A stretch of 64,000 nt of DNA from NCBI GenBank assembly GCA_002724735.1, contig PBPT01000016.1:268838-332837 (forward strand). The letters are read 5' to 3'. The notes under the pieces are model-generated. The model had not been told where the DNA came from. It saw only the letters and a program-made list of their open reading frames with translations, and searched no databases. A program made the translations under genes and the position numbers. This document shows positions 44,706-52,609 of this stretch, piece after piece (the first letter of the stretch is position 1; every line of letters starts with the position of its first letter). This stretch comes from Fidelibacterota bacterium. GTDB lineage: Bacteria; Fidelibacterota; Marinisomatia; Marinisomatales; TCS55.

Positions 44706-45139
44706 AAGATATACTTGCGGCAATTGATATGAACGCAAAAAGTGTCTGGGACGAACTATCTGAAGATGAGCGTAAACAGGTTAGCTTTTGGTTACTTAAT
44801 AGATATGCTAGTAGTGTAACTGGTAATAGAGAAAAACAAGAACTAGCTGTATTTAAAACAAACGAATACTACAACAAAAACTTTAATGTACTAGGTACAA
44901 GGCATCCTAAATTACAATGGCAACTATTATGCACAAGCGGTGCAACAGGCAAAATTGAATTTCACAAATGGATCGGATTCAAAAAGAAAACAAGCGATAA
45001 CAGCAAAGGCGAAAAATTAATTCAAGACATTTATCCAAACATGAAAATAGACGAGGTAGAATTACTTGCTAGAATATCTACAAAAAAAGAACTCTTACAA
45101 CTTGCAGAAGAACACGGAATCGAGAATGTCAAACTCTGA
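44681..45139 (+). CDS. Possible clamp-loader small subunit (gp62-like)
   Basis: 152 residues. The plan DILAAIDMNAKSVWDEL, then SFWLLNRYASSVTGN, HPKLQWQLLC and a C-terminal ELLARISTKKELLQLAEEHG is similar to the gp62-type proteins of marine T4-like phages as I recall them. The match is by overall layout and not by catalytic residues, since gp62 has none. It overlaps kdsB by 25 bases and the zinc-finger gene by 14 bases. If not gp62, it is an unknown replication-region protein. Confidence 0.4.
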   Translation: MAQQKLPVKDILAAIDMNAKSVWDELSEDERKQVSFWLLNRYASSVTGNREKQELAVFKTNEYYNKNFNVLGTRHPKLQWQLLCTSGATGKIEFHKWIGFKKKTSDNSKGEKLIQDIYPNMKIDEVELLARISTKKELLQLAEEHGIENVKL

Positions 45140-45818
45140 AAAGCCATACATATGTGAATATTGTGGCGTAGGGTTCACTCGTGAAAAAACATTAGCTGTA
45201 CATATGTGTCAACCTAAAAGGAGATTTTTACAACGTGGAGAAAAGCGTGTACAACTTGGATTGATTGCATTTAACAAATTCTATAAATTAAGTGCAGGAA
45301 GTAAGAAAGACAAAACGTATGATGAATTTGATAAAAGTCCTTACTACAATGCATTTGTTAAGTTTGGTAGTTTTGTAAGTAATGTTAGGCCTTTGTATCC
45401 AGAAAAATATATCGATCATGTAGTAACTAGTGGAGTAAAACTAGATCACTGGTGCAGAGAAGAGATGTATGAAAAATATGCTATCAATCTTATTAAGAAA
45501 GAAGGAGTTGAAACTGCACTAGAACGTAGCGTAATGACTATGATGGAATGGGCAGACGAACAAGAACAAGCCCCGTGGAATCATTATTTTAAGTATGTAA
45601 GTTTAAATAGAGCAGTATGGCATATAAGAGATGGTAAGATTAGTCCGTGGTTAATACTAAATTGTACTAGCGGTAAAGACATGCTAGGCAAGTTTAATGA
45701 TGAACAACTAGAAATTATATATCCTATGATTGATCCTGAGCATTGGGCTATAAGATTTAAAAGGCAGCCTAACGATGTTCAACTAGTTAAAGATGTTGCA
45801 AAGGAGTCTAATCTATGA
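45126..45818 (+). CDS. C2H2 zinc-finger-containing protein
   Basis: 230 residues from the ATG at 45126; the track start 45066 adds residues from the previous gene. The N-terminal finger is YICEYCGVGFTREKTLAVHMC. The rest is helical (RVQLGLIAFNKFYKLSAGSK; YYNAFVKFGSFVSNVRPLYP). Similar proteins stand after the clamp-loader genes in related phages. A DNA- or RNA-binding role is likely from the finger. Confidence 0.7.
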   Translation: MSNSEKPYICEYCGVGFTREKTLAVHMCQPKRRFLQRGEKRVQLGLIAFNKFYKLSAGSKKDKTYDEFDKSPYYNAFVKFGSFVSNVRPLYPEKYIDHVVTSGVKLDHWCREEMYEKYAINLIKKEGVETALERSVMTMMEWADEQEQAPWNHYFKYVSLNRAVWHIRDGKISPWLILNCTSGKDMLGKFNDEQLEIIYPMIDPEHWAIRFKRQPNDVQLVKDVAKESNL

Positions 45819-46240
45819 GGATCTTAATTTTCGGATTGCCTGGAAGTGGCAAAACAACTTTAGCAGAACCTTTTGCTAAAGAAATAGGAGGAGTATGGAT
45901 TAATGCCGATGAAGTACGTGAAAGATATCATGATTGGGACTTTAGTCCTGAAGGTAGGATAAGGCAAGCAGAACGTATGCGATATCTAGCAGACGGTGTA
46001 GTAAGTGCGGGTAAAATAGCAGTAGCAGATTTTGTTGCTCCAACATTTCTAACTAGGATAAAGTATAAAGCTGATTTTGAAGTATGGATGGATACTATTG
46101 AAAAAAGCAGATACGAAGATACTAATGTTATGTTTGAAAAGCCATTGGAATGGGACTACCATGTAGCACAATGGTTTAATGATACACATGTTCAACTTGC
46201 AGATGTATTAAAAAGATTTAGGGCGAAAAAAAATGTTTGA
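45815..46240 (+). CDS. P-loop kinase, adenylylsulfate-kinase-like
   Basis: 141 residues. P-loop GLPGSGKTTLAEP at residue 7, then WINADEVRERYHDWDFSPEGR, which parallels the DGDxxR and FS..R segments of APS kinase (CysC), and AVADFVAPT, which parallels the FISP stretch. It would make PAPS for the sulfotransferase at 21178 if the assignment is right. A different small-molecule kinase remains possible, since it is shorter than CysC (about 200 residues). Confidence 0.65.
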   Translation: MRILIFGLPGSGKTTLAEPFAKEIGGVWINADEVRERYHDWDFSPEGRIRQAERMRYLADGVVSAGKIAVADFVAPTFLTRIKYKADFEVWMDTIEKSRYEDTNVMFEKPLEWDYHVAQWFNDTHVQLADVLKRFRAKKNV

Positions 46241-46604
46241 TTGGAAAAAACCTACAGTGCAGATGTTAGGACGCTGGCAACCGTGGCATAAAGGACACAC
46301 TGAACTTTTTAAAAAAGCATTAGCCAAAGAAGGACAGGTATGTATTATGATAAGAGATGTCCAAGGCTGGCAAGATAATCCATTTAATACTATAGAAGTT
46401 GCTGATAATATAATTAAAGAATTAAAAAAAGAAAGCTTTACATATGACAAAGAGTATGTTATAATGAAAGTACCTAATATTGTAGATATAAGTTATGGCA
46501 GAGATGTAGGATATACTTTTACAGAACATAAGTTAGGTAAAAAAATGCATGAGATAAGTGCTAGTAAAATTAGAGATGATATGCGTAAGAAAGGAATAAT
46601 GTGA
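46233..46604 (+). CDS. Nucleotidyltransferase (HxGH type, NMN- or sugar-nucleotidyltransferase-like)
   Basis: 123 residues. LGRWQPWHKGHTELFKKALA is the HxGH motif with the GRWQP lead found in phage NadM-like proteins; ISASKIRDDMR is the second nucleotide motif. The substrate is not certain. It overlaps the APS-kinase-like gene by 8 bases and the HAD gene by 4 bases. Confidence 0.78.
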   Translation: MFDWKKPTVQMLGRWQPWHKGHTELFKKALAKEGQVCIMIRDVQGWQDNPFNTIEVADNIIKELKKESFTYDKEYVIMKVPNIVDISYGRDVGYTFTEHKLGKKMHEISASKIRDDMRKKGIM

Positions 46605-46963
46605 AAACAATAATATGTGATATAGATGGAACTCTATTTAAATATTCACCAAATGGACATTATGACTTAGTAAATGTAAATCCAGAAATGCTTCCGGGTG
46701 TACTTGATAAATTTACAGAATGGGAAATGAAAGGTTGCAGAATTATTCTTATTACAGGAAGAAGAGAAAGTGTAAGAGATATAACAGAAGCAACATTGCA
46801 AAAATTTGGTATTCCTTATGATGTTCTATTAATGGGTTATGCTGACACAGGCAGAGTGCTAATTAATGATATAAACTGGAAGGGCAGAGTTAAAGCTCAT
46901 GCTGTAAATTTAAAGCGTGATGAAGGGCTTAATAATATAGATTGGCAAGAATACGAATTATGA
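46601..46963 (+). CDS. Small HAD-family phosphatase
   Basis: 120 residues without a cap domain. Motif I CDIDGTLFKYSP, motif II LITGRRESVRDI, and a third acidic region (LINDINWKGRVKAH). Small capless HAD proteins include KdsC, which would complete the Kdo pathway between KdsA and KdsB, but the motif detail does not prove it. It overlaps its neighbours by 4 bases. Confidence 0.7.
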   Translation: MKTIICDIDGTLFKYSPNGHYDLVNVNPEMLPGVLDKFTEWEMKGCRIILITGRRESVRDITEATLQKFGIPYDVLLMGYADTGRVLINDINWKGRVKAHAVNLKRDEGLNNIDWQEYEL

Positions 46964-47475
46964 AATTATTATACTATCCAAATGACTGGCTTGAAAAAAC
47001 AGTCAAAGAAGTTGATTTAGAAAATCCTGGATTTGATCCAAAAGAGCTACACAAACAAATGGTAGATCTTATGTTGTCTAGCAAAGGTATAGGATTAAGT
47101 GCAAATCAGATAGGATTAGATGCAAAAGTTTTTGTAATGGGAGATAAACCAGACAATACAAATATATGCATAAATCCAACAGTTGTACAGTATACTGAGG
47201 ACACTGTAATAGATTTAGAAGGATGTCTAAGTTTTCCTCATGTCTATGTAAAATTACGTAGACCAAAAGAAATACTTGCAGAATTTTATGATGAAAATTT
47301 AGAAAAGCAAACTGTTAAAATTGATGGATATAGTGCAAAGTGTTACTTGCACGAACTAGATCATTTGCTTGGTATTACTATGAAAGATCGTTGTAGTAAA
47401 TTAAAATGGAATATGGCTATTAAAAAGTCAGCAAAGTATAAAAAGTTATATGAGTTAGAAAATGCAAGATCTTAG
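46960..47475 (+). CDS. def: Peptide deformylase
   Basis: 171 residues from the ATG at 46960 (MKLLYYPNDWLEK). All three motifs are present: GIGLSANQIG (motif 1, Gln kept), EGCLSF (motif 2, metal Cys) and CYLHELDHLLG (motif 3, HExxH). It removes the formyl group from new proteins; phage copies are common in marine T4-like phages. It overlaps its neighbours by 4 and 14 bases. Confidence 0.93.
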   Translation: MKLLYYPNDWLEKTVKEVDLENPGFDPKELHKQMVDLMLSSKGIGLSANQIGLDAKVFVMGDKPDNTNICINPTVVQYTEDTVIDLEGCLSFPHVYVKLRRPKEILAEFYDENLEKQTVKIDGYSAKCYLHELDHLLGITMKDRCSKLKWNMAIKKSAKYKKLYELENARS

Positions 47476-47719
47476 TCAACTAGTACGTGCATTAAAAAAA
47501 GGAGTTGTTACAATTACCTTTAAAAAAATTGATACTAATGAAATTAGGATTATGCCATGTACTCTTAATCAGGACCTTATGGATAATATAAAATTAGCTA
47601 TAAAAAATATACGCCCAGAAAGTACAAGCATAGTAGTGTATGCTCTTGATAAAAAAGCTATAAGAGATGTAAGGGTAAACACAATACAAGATTGGTACAT
47701 AGGAAATCCAGATGCCTGA
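47462..47719 (+). CDS. WYL_2/DUF2693-like small protein
   Basis: 85 residues with a beta-rich SH3-like plan: GVVTITFKKIDTNEIRIMPC, TSIVVYALDKKAIRDVRVN and the end DWYIGNP. The pattern fits the small Sm/SH3-like family WYL_2 (formerly DUF2693), seen often in phages. Nucleic-acid binding is possible. Overlaps both neighbours. Confidence 0.65.
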   Translation: MQDLSQLVRALKKGVVTITFKKIDTNEIRIMPCTLNQDLMDNIKLAIKNIRPESTSIVVYALDKKAIRDVRVNTIQDWYIGNPDA

Positions 47720-48296
47720 TATTGATATAGATTTTGCTGATAGATCAGTAATACTAGATCAACTTAAACATAGAGTTGCAAAGTTAGATACTGGCAAAAA
47801 ACATAACACAGGAATTTATGCTAATGAAATTCCGCATAATCCTGTTGATAATTTAGCAACACTTGAACACAAGGAAGCTGAAAAACGAGGATATTTTAAA
47901 CTGGACTTTTTAAATGTGAGCATATACAAAGATATAAAAAATGAAGAACACTTAACCCAATTAATAGAAAGGAAACCATTATGGGAACTATTGGAGCACG
48001 ACAGCTTCGTCGATCAAGTCTTTCACGTCAACGGTCACGGAGATCTATTGAGACAATTGAAACCTACCTCGGTAGAACAATTAGCGGCAACACTAGCCAT
48101 AATACGTCCAGCCAAGAGACATCTAGCAAACGAACAGTGGCCAACGATAATGAAAGAAGTATGGACAAAACCATCAAACGGTGATTACTATTTTAAGAAA
48201 GCACATGCAATTAGCTATGCTGTAGCTGTAGTAGTGCATATGAATTTAATCTGTGAAAACTTAGAAAAGAGCGAAGATGGATTGGGAAGCATATGA
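47712..48296 (+). CDS. Reduced DNA polymerase III alpha (DnaE)-like protein
   Basis: 194 residues. MPDIDIDFADR matches the catalytic PDxDxDF strand of C-family polymerases; KLDFLNVSIY, VNGHGDLLRQLKPTSVEQLA and AATLAIIRPAKR follow in the same order as in DnaE palm and fingers, and YYFKKAHAISYAVAV corresponds to the KSHAxAYA helix. It lacks the PHP, thumb, tau-binding and OB domains, so it cannot be a normal polymerase. It overlaps the genes on both sides by 8 and 20 bases. Confidence 0.75.
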   Translation: MPDIDIDFADRSVILDQLKHRVAKLDTGKKHNTGIYANEIPHNPVDNLATLEHKEAEKRGYFKLDFLNVSIYKDIKNEEHLTQLIERKPLWELLEHDSFVDQVFHVNGHGDLLRQLKPTSVEQLAATLAIIRPAKRHLANEQWPTIMKEVWTKPSNGDYYFKKAHAISYAVAVVVHMNLICENLEKSEDGLGSI

Positions 48297-48510
48297 TTAT
48301 AGGCCAAAAAGGCCTAAAGAACCCCAACCGTGGTTAAAGTGGCAAGTTCCTAAAGAACAGTGTTTAGGATATATTACAAATATTTTTATGTTTATTATTT
48401 TTGTTCCTGGCCTATTAGGGTTTGCATTAACTCCTATAGGTATTGCACTACAAATACTTGTGATAGATTACTTTATGTGGATTAGATATAAAATGACTTT
48501 AAACGATTAG
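48277..48510 (+). CDS. Small membrane protein with two transmembrane segments
   Basis: 77 residues. The Pro-rich N terminus (YDYRPKRPKEPQPWLKWQ) is followed by two hydrophobic stretches (YITNIFMFIIFVPGLLGFAL and IALQILVIDYFMWI). No family recognised. It overlaps the DnaE-like gene by 20 bases and ends against the convergent gene on the minus strand (4-base overlap). Confidence 0.65.
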   Translation: MDWEAYDYRPKRPKEPQPWLKWQVPKEQCLGYITNIFMFIIFVPGLLGFALTPIGIALQILVIDYFMWIRYKMTLND

Positions 48511-48881
48511 TCTCTTGGAGGTTTGCGTACTAGCTGTACACTTTTTCTTTTAATTCTTTTGACTGCTAAATTATTTAAATTAACACATGGTCCTATACTT
48601 ACTTTAACATCTTTACTATTCATTGTCATTATACAATACTTATAGGGTTTCATTTCTATTGCTAAAAATATGTTTATAGGAATCATTCTATTTGATTCCC
48701 ACCACCATACATCACCTAGCTCTAAAAATCTTTCTTGTTCTGCTTTAGTATGTAATTCTGTATACACATACATGCTAGTAACGCTAGCGTCTTGATTAAT
48801 TACAATACCGATATATTCTTGTCCGCCGTAGTTTACAACGCTTAAAAAAGGGAAGTTGTTCTCTATATCTTTAGTTAACAT
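48507..48881 (-). CDS. Conserved protein of unknown function on the opposite strand
   Basis: 124 residues. The pattern SVVNYGGQEYIGIVINQDAS, DVWWWESNRMIPINIFLA and FCIMTMNSKDVKVSIGPC-like segments suggest an SH3- or Sm-like beta barrel. It lies alone on the minus strand between plus-strand genes. No clear promoter is visible upstream. Function unknown. Confidence 0.6.
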   Translation of the reverse strand: MLTKDIENNFPFLSVVNYGGQEYIGIVINQDASVTSMYVYTELHTKAEQERFLELGDVWWWESNRMIPINIFLAIEMKPYKYCIMTMNSKDVKVSIGPCVNLNNLAVKRIKRKSVQLVRKPPRD

Positions 48882-48902
48882 TAGTGTTTGTCACATTTTT
48901 CC

Positions 48903-48910
48903 TATAAATA
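48903..48910 (+). promoter_or_regulatory. Late promoter, leaderless type
   Basis: A perfect TATAAATA box lies four bases (catt) before the ATG at 48915; there is no Shine-Dalgarno. Confidence 0.85.
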
Positions 48911-48914
48911 CATT

Positions 48915-49703
48915 ATGCAGTTATTACCAAGATATTTAGTCGATAACACAACCATACTTGTCGCAGATTTGGCAGGTTTCATTACGGAGTATAGACCAGT
49001 GTATAATAGAGACATAGAAATTTATAGAGGCATAGACAATGCTTTACAATTTAAATTATTAAACGCAGACCAGAAAGGTGTAAATGTAGCAACAGGTTAC
49101 ACTATAAAATTTATGGCATATGATGAGAGCGATAGGTTGGTAATAGAAAAAGACTGTACAATACAAGATGACGGTAGTACAATTTCACGAGGTAAATTTA
49201 AAGTTACAGTTACAGAAAATGATCTTAAAAATTTAAAACAACAATTCTTAAGCTATGTTGTATATCTTGTTGAAACAGACGGAGATAAAGTTTTAACTTA
49301 CAATCAAAGTAATTTTAAAAATAATGGAACAATATTTGTTAACGGAAAAACATTTCCTGGTCCTTTAAAAACATCTTCTGTAACATCTCTAACTGAGACA
49401 GCAGTTAACTCAAGTATCTGGGTGTCAAGTGCTGTAAATGCGGAACCAGCAGTCAACGGTAACGAAGCATTACATACAGCCGCTATATATACAAATGCAT
49501 TTATTGGAGACGTTACTGTAGAAGCAACTTTGGATAACCAGATTACAGGAACAACAAATTGGGGTACAGTTGCTACTTTATCATTTAACGGAACAGAAAC
49601 TGCTCCTAGTCCTGTAAGTTTTAATGGCGTATTTTCTTACATAAGATTCAAAACAACAGTAAATCCAGCAGATAAAATTACCCAAATATTAGTAAGAAAC
49701 TAG
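48915..49703 (+). CDS. Virion structural protein
   Basis: 262 residues from the ATG at 48915 (MQLLPRYLVDNTTILVADLA); the track start 48888 precedes the late promoter. Beta-rich: an N-terminal domain with YRGIDNALQFKLLNADQKG resembling the BppU-type baseplate-upper N-terminal fold, and a C-terminal part (ATLDNQITGTTNWGTVATLS) like a fibre or base domain. A perfect late box supports virion expression. It may be a fibre-attachment protein. Confidence 0.7.
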   Translation: MQLLPRYLVDNTTILVADLAGFITEYRPVYNRDIEIYRGIDNALQFKLLNADQKGVNVATGYTIKFMAYDESDRLVIEKDCTIQDDGSTISRGKFKVTVTENDLKNLKQQFLSYVVYLVETDGDKVLTYNQSNFKNNGTIFVNGKTFPGPLKTSSVTSLTETAVNSSIWVSSAVNAEPAVNGNEALHTAAIYTNAFIGDVTVEATLDNQITGTTNWGTVATLSFNGTETAPSPVSFNGVFSYIRFKTTVNPADKITQILVRN

Positions 49704-49715
49704 CCAAAATTACTC

Positions 49716-49744
49716 TTGACAAATTACTTTAAGTAATATATACT
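49716..49744 (+). promoter_or_regulatory. Sigma70-type promoter of the secreted-protein gene
   Basis: TTGACA (49716-49721), 17 bases, then TATACT (49739-49744). A leader with AAAGGAGGA precedes the ATG at 49769. Confidence 0.85.
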
Positions 49745-49768
49745 AGTGTTGTTCACAAAGGAGGACAT

Positions 49769-50131
49769 ATGAACAAACTACTTGGACTGCTTTTTGCGGT
49801 CTTTTTTTGTGTCTCGGTTTCTGCCGAAGAAGCAAAGTCATCTTTTACAGATGATATGATGTTCAGCATTACTGCTGAAAAAGGTACAGTAACTGGATTA
49901 CAATACGGTTACTTTTACGCAACTAAACCGTGGACAGATAAGCTATCAAGCACTTATAGTGCTTCAGTTGCAATTGACAGTGCAACAAGCGAACATCTGT
50001 TAGATATGTATAGTCAAACACTAACTGTAAATTATTCTTTGACAGATAATTTAAGTGTGTATATGCTTAATGATATCAATCCACATTTTGAAAGAACAGA
50101 GACATGGGTCGGCACAACATTGAGTTGGTAG
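49769..50131 (+). CDS. Secreted, outer-membrane-like small beta protein
   Basis: 120 residues with a clear signal peptide (MNKLLGLLFAVFFCVSVSA, cleavage before EEAKSS). The mature part alternates polar and hydrophobic residues and ends in TTLSW, a C-terminal aromatic residue as in outer-membrane beta-barrel proteins. At about 100 mature residues it is very small. It has its own strong early promoter. A role in changing the host surface, for example blocking other phages, is inferred from location only. Confidence 0.7.
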   Translation: MNKLLGLLFAVFFCVSVSAEEAKSSFTDDMMFSITAEKGTVTGLQYGYFYATKPWTDKLSSTYSASVAIDSATSEHLLDMYSQTLTVNYSLTDNLSVYMLNDINPHFERTETWVGTTLSW

Positions 50132-50607
50132 CATGGATAATCGGATTTGCCACAATACTTGGCATGTCTCGAATTATTCCGCACCCACCAAACTTTACAC
50201 CTATACTAGCAGTGGCTATTTTTATTCCATTTTTAGTTAATAAATGGTATGCGGCACTTCCTATTACTTTAGGTGCAATGTTTATAGGCGACTTATATTG
50301 GGGATTACATCAATGGCTATTTTGGACATATGGTTCAGTAGCATTGTGTAGCTTTATCGCAAGTTACAGTAAAAACCTAATGACTAATAGTGTATTAGCC
50401 CCCGTTACATTCTTTATTGTTACAAACTTTGGAGTGTGGACAGGAGGTTGGTACGGTTATACCTTAGAAGGATTATTTGCTTGCTACGTAGCGGCTATAC
50501 CTTTCTTTCATATGACACTGTTAGGTACAATCTTTTATACTGCAATATTTTATGGCTTATACTACATCACAAAAAAGTATGGAAAGTCCTTGCAAAAAAC
50601 AGTGTAA
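50104..50607 (+). CDS. DUF6580-like membrane protein
   Basis: 167 residues with four to five transmembrane segments. SRIIPHPPNFTPILAVAIF is the family-type motif of this uncharacterised bacterial membrane family. It overlaps the secreted-protein gene by 28 bases. The link between the two may be transport or assembly of a surface factor; the function is not known in bacteria either. Confidence 0.75.
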   Translation: MGRHNIELVAWIIGFATILGMSRIIPHPPNFTPILAVAIFIPFLVNKWYAALPITLGAMFIGDLYWGLHQWLFWTYGSVALCSFIASYSKNLMTNSVLAPVTFFIVTNFGVWTGGWYGYTLEGLFACYVAAIPFFHMTLLGTIFYTAIFYGLYYITKKYGKSLQKTV

Positions 50608-50725
50608 CTTAATTAAGGGTGTGTGTCGCGGATGCGGCCGCACCCTTGAGCAGATAGCTAATTGGACAAAATACTCCGATAAACAAAGAGAAATAATCAT
50701 AAAAAGCCTTGACAAAAGCGAGTAA
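50579..50725 (+). CDS. DUF1289-like small cysteine protein
   Basis: 48 residues, missing from the ORF track. ESPCKKQCNLIKGVCRGCGR with the following TLEQIANWTKYSDKQRE matches the DUF1289 pattern (C-x3-C...C-x2-C, then a W and DxQR region), a small zinc-type family common in proteobacteria. It overlaps the previous gene by 29 bases and its end contains the -35 box of the primase promoter. Confidence 0.8.
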   Translation: MESPCKKQCNLIKGVCRGCGRTLEQIANWTKYSDKQREIIIKSLDKSE

Positions 50726-50737
50726 CTACGCTATAAT
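50709..50737 (+). promoter_or_regulatory. Consensus early promoter of the primase gene, leaderless type
   Basis: TTGACA (50709-50714), 17 bases, then TATAAT (50732-50737); six bases (agtatt) then ATG. Same layout as at hldE and at 38303. Confidence 0.88.
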
Positions 50738-50743
50738 AGTATT

Positions 50744-51724
50744 ATGAGTGTAGTCAACGATACAGTTCTGACATATCTGCCGCCTAAGCGTAAACAAACG
50801 CCTAGCGGGTGGACCGCATTCAATGCGCCTTGTTGTCAACATAATGGGACTACAGCTGACACAAGACAGCGTGGTGGTTTAATATCAAACGCTGATGGGG
50901 TAAGTTACCATTGTTTCAACTGTGGTTATAAAGCTAGCTGGCAACAAGGTCGCAATCTAAGTGTTAAAATGAGAAAGTTACTACAATGGTTAAATGCACC
51001 AGATGATGTAATTAACAAACTTGCACTTACTGTAATGCAGGAGAACGAAGGCATACAAGTAAAACAGCAACTTGTAGAAGTACCTAAGTTTAATACTGTG
51101 CCGTTGCCATTAGATGCAGTAAGCATTGCAGAGTGTTCAAACACTAGTGAGCATTTTGCACAAGTAGTTAACTATATGAAACAAAGAAAATTGTTCTTAG
51201 AAGATTACAACTACTATTGGTCTCCATCATTAGGATATAGAGATAGACTAATTATACCTTTTTACTATGAAGACCGTATTGTGGGCTGGACTGCAAGATC
51301 TGTGAATGATAATAAAAAGGTAAAATATCTTTCAGAGCAACAGCCAGGATATGTGTTTAACTTAGATGATCAACGCCCTGCAAAAATATTTGTAATTGTA
51401 TGCGAAGGTCCTATAGATGCTATCCATATCGAAGGCGTTGCACTATTAGGAAGCGAAGCCAAAGATCAACAAGCACTATTAATTAATAGATTAAATAAAG
51501 ATGTAATAGTAGTGCCTGACAGAGATAAAGCGGGTTCGAAACTTGTAGAACAAGCCATAGACTTTGGCTGGGGAGTTTCTTTACCACCTTGGGGCGATAA
51601 CATTAATGACATTGGAGATGCAGTAGAGCATTATGGCAGGATTTTTACTCTACACAGTATTGTAAGTCATGCTGAAACTTCTCCTTTAAAAATAAGATTA
51701 GGAGCAAAAAAATGGTTTATTTAA
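50744..51724 (+). CDS. gp61: DNA primase (T4 gp61-like)
   Basis: 326 residues, close to the 342 of T4 gp61. The N-terminal zinc ribbon is CCQHN...HCFNCGY. The Toprim fold shows VCEGPIDAIHIEGVALLG and VVPDRDKAGSKLVEQA. It makes RNA primers together with the gp41 helicase at 54468. A strong early promoter gives a leaderless message. Confidence 0.93.
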   Translation: MSVVNDTVLTYLPPKRKQTPSGWTAFNAPCCQHNGTTADTRQRGGLISNADGVSYHCFNCGYKASWQQGRNLSVKMRKLLQWLNAPDDVINKLALTVMQENEGIQVKQQLVEVPKFNTVPLPLDAVSIAECSNTSEHFAQVVNYMKQRKLFLEDYNYYWSPSLGYRDRLIIPFYYEDRIVGWTARSVNDNKKVKYLSEQQPGYVFNLDDQRPAKIFVIVCEGPIDAIHIEGVALLGSEAKDQQALLINRLNKDVIVVPDRDKAGSKLVEQAIDFGWGVSLPPWGDNINDIGDAVEHYGRIFTLHSIVSHAETSPLKIRLGAKKWFI

Positions 51725-51867
51725 AAAAGATTTGGAATGCAATTATAAGTGTTCTAAAAAGTATATGGCAAATAATAATTTGGCCCTATACTAAAATTAA
51801 GGAAGAATTAGCTTTTAGAAAAAAAATGAAAGAATTAAAAAAACGTGACCCGTTTATTTACAAATAG
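51712..51867 (+). CDS. Small membrane-associated protein
   Basis: 51 residues, missing from the track. GGAGCAAAAAA-ATG is the start; one hydrophobic amphipathic stretch (WNAIISVLKSIWQIIIWPY) and a basic end (FRKKMKELKKRDPFIYK). It overlaps the primase stop by 13 bases. Function unknown. Confidence 0.6.
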   Translation: MVYLKKIWNAIISVLKSIWQIIIWPYTKIKEELAFRKKMKELKKRDPFIYK

Positions 51868-51875
51868 GAGGAAAT

Positions 51876-52184
51876 ATGTTAGTAGAAGTAGCATTTAAAA
51901 AAGGCGACACTATAAGCTTAAAATTAGCTAGTGGTGAAGAAATTGTTGGTAAATTTAATGAAAGAGTAACAGGTGGTTATGAACTAATTAAACCAATGGT
52001 TCTAATTGCAAATGAGAAAGGATTAGGACTAGCACCCTTTATGTTTAGTGTAGCCCCAGAAGGTAAGTTTACCTTTAACGGAGACTCAGTAACTTGTGTA
52101 GGTGCTACACAAGGAGAAATAGCAAAACAGTATGTTGCTACTACTACAGGAATTGTTCAACCAGACAAAGGGATAATTGTATAA
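51876..52184 (+). CDS. Sm-like small protein of unknown function
   Basis: 102 residues. FKKGDTISLKLASGEEIVGK has the beta-strand pattern of an Sm/LSm-type fold; the C terminus is polar. AGGAGG precedes the ATG. It may bind RNA, but that is inferred from the strand pattern only. The stop overlaps the next ATG. Confidence 0.6.
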   Translation: MLVEVAFKKGDTISLKLASGEEIVGKFNERVTGGYELIKPMVLIANEKGLGLAPFMFSVAPEGKFTFNGDSVTCVGATQGEIAKQYVATTTGIVQPDKGIIV

Positions 52185-52609
52185 TGCCACTTATACCTAA
52201 ATTCGAAAAAGCATTTGCTACAGAAAAGCTACACTGGACTACAGTGATAACTGAAAAGTTTATGCTAGCTGTAATAGGCATTTTAACTTTACTTGCGGCA
52301 GGAATTGAAGTAGCAAGTATGATTGTCGGACGGCATATTGCACTAGGAGATATATTCCTGCTATTCATATACACAGAAATTATTGGTATGATAGGTGCAT
52401 TTTATGCAAGTTCTAGAATACCTGTAACACTGCCAATTATTATTGCTATCACTGCATTGTGTAGGCTAATTGTATTGCACAGCAAAGAAGCTGATCCTTT
52501 AAACCTAATTGCAGAGGCTGGTGCTATTGTAATACTTGCAGGTGCGGCTTACTTAATGAGTTTGAAGGACAAACTTAGTTTAGAGAAAGAAAAACTACGA
52601 GATGAGTAA
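52184..52609 (+). CDS. PsiE-like membrane protein
   Basis: 141 residues from the ATG at 52184 (MPLIPKFEKAFATEKLHW); the track start adds residues in front. Four hydrophobic segments; VIGILTLLAAGIEVAS, LLFIYTEIIGMIGAFYASSR and PIIIAITALCRLIVL follow the phosphate-starvation-inducible PsiE family. PsiE-like proteins occur in some marine phages; the molecular role is unknown. Confidence 0.82.
   Translation: MPLIPKFEKAFATEKLHWTTVITEKFMLAVIGILTLLAAGIEVASMIVGRHIALGDIFLLFIYTEIIGMIGAFYASSRIPVTLPIIIAITALCRLIVLHSKEADPLNLIAEAGAIVILAGAAYLMSLKDKLSLEKEKLRDE

Noticed and set aside
46601-46963. Calling the HAD protein KdsC
   Set aside because: Only the general HAD motifs are visible and the protein is clearly shorter than KdsC; kept as a possibility only.
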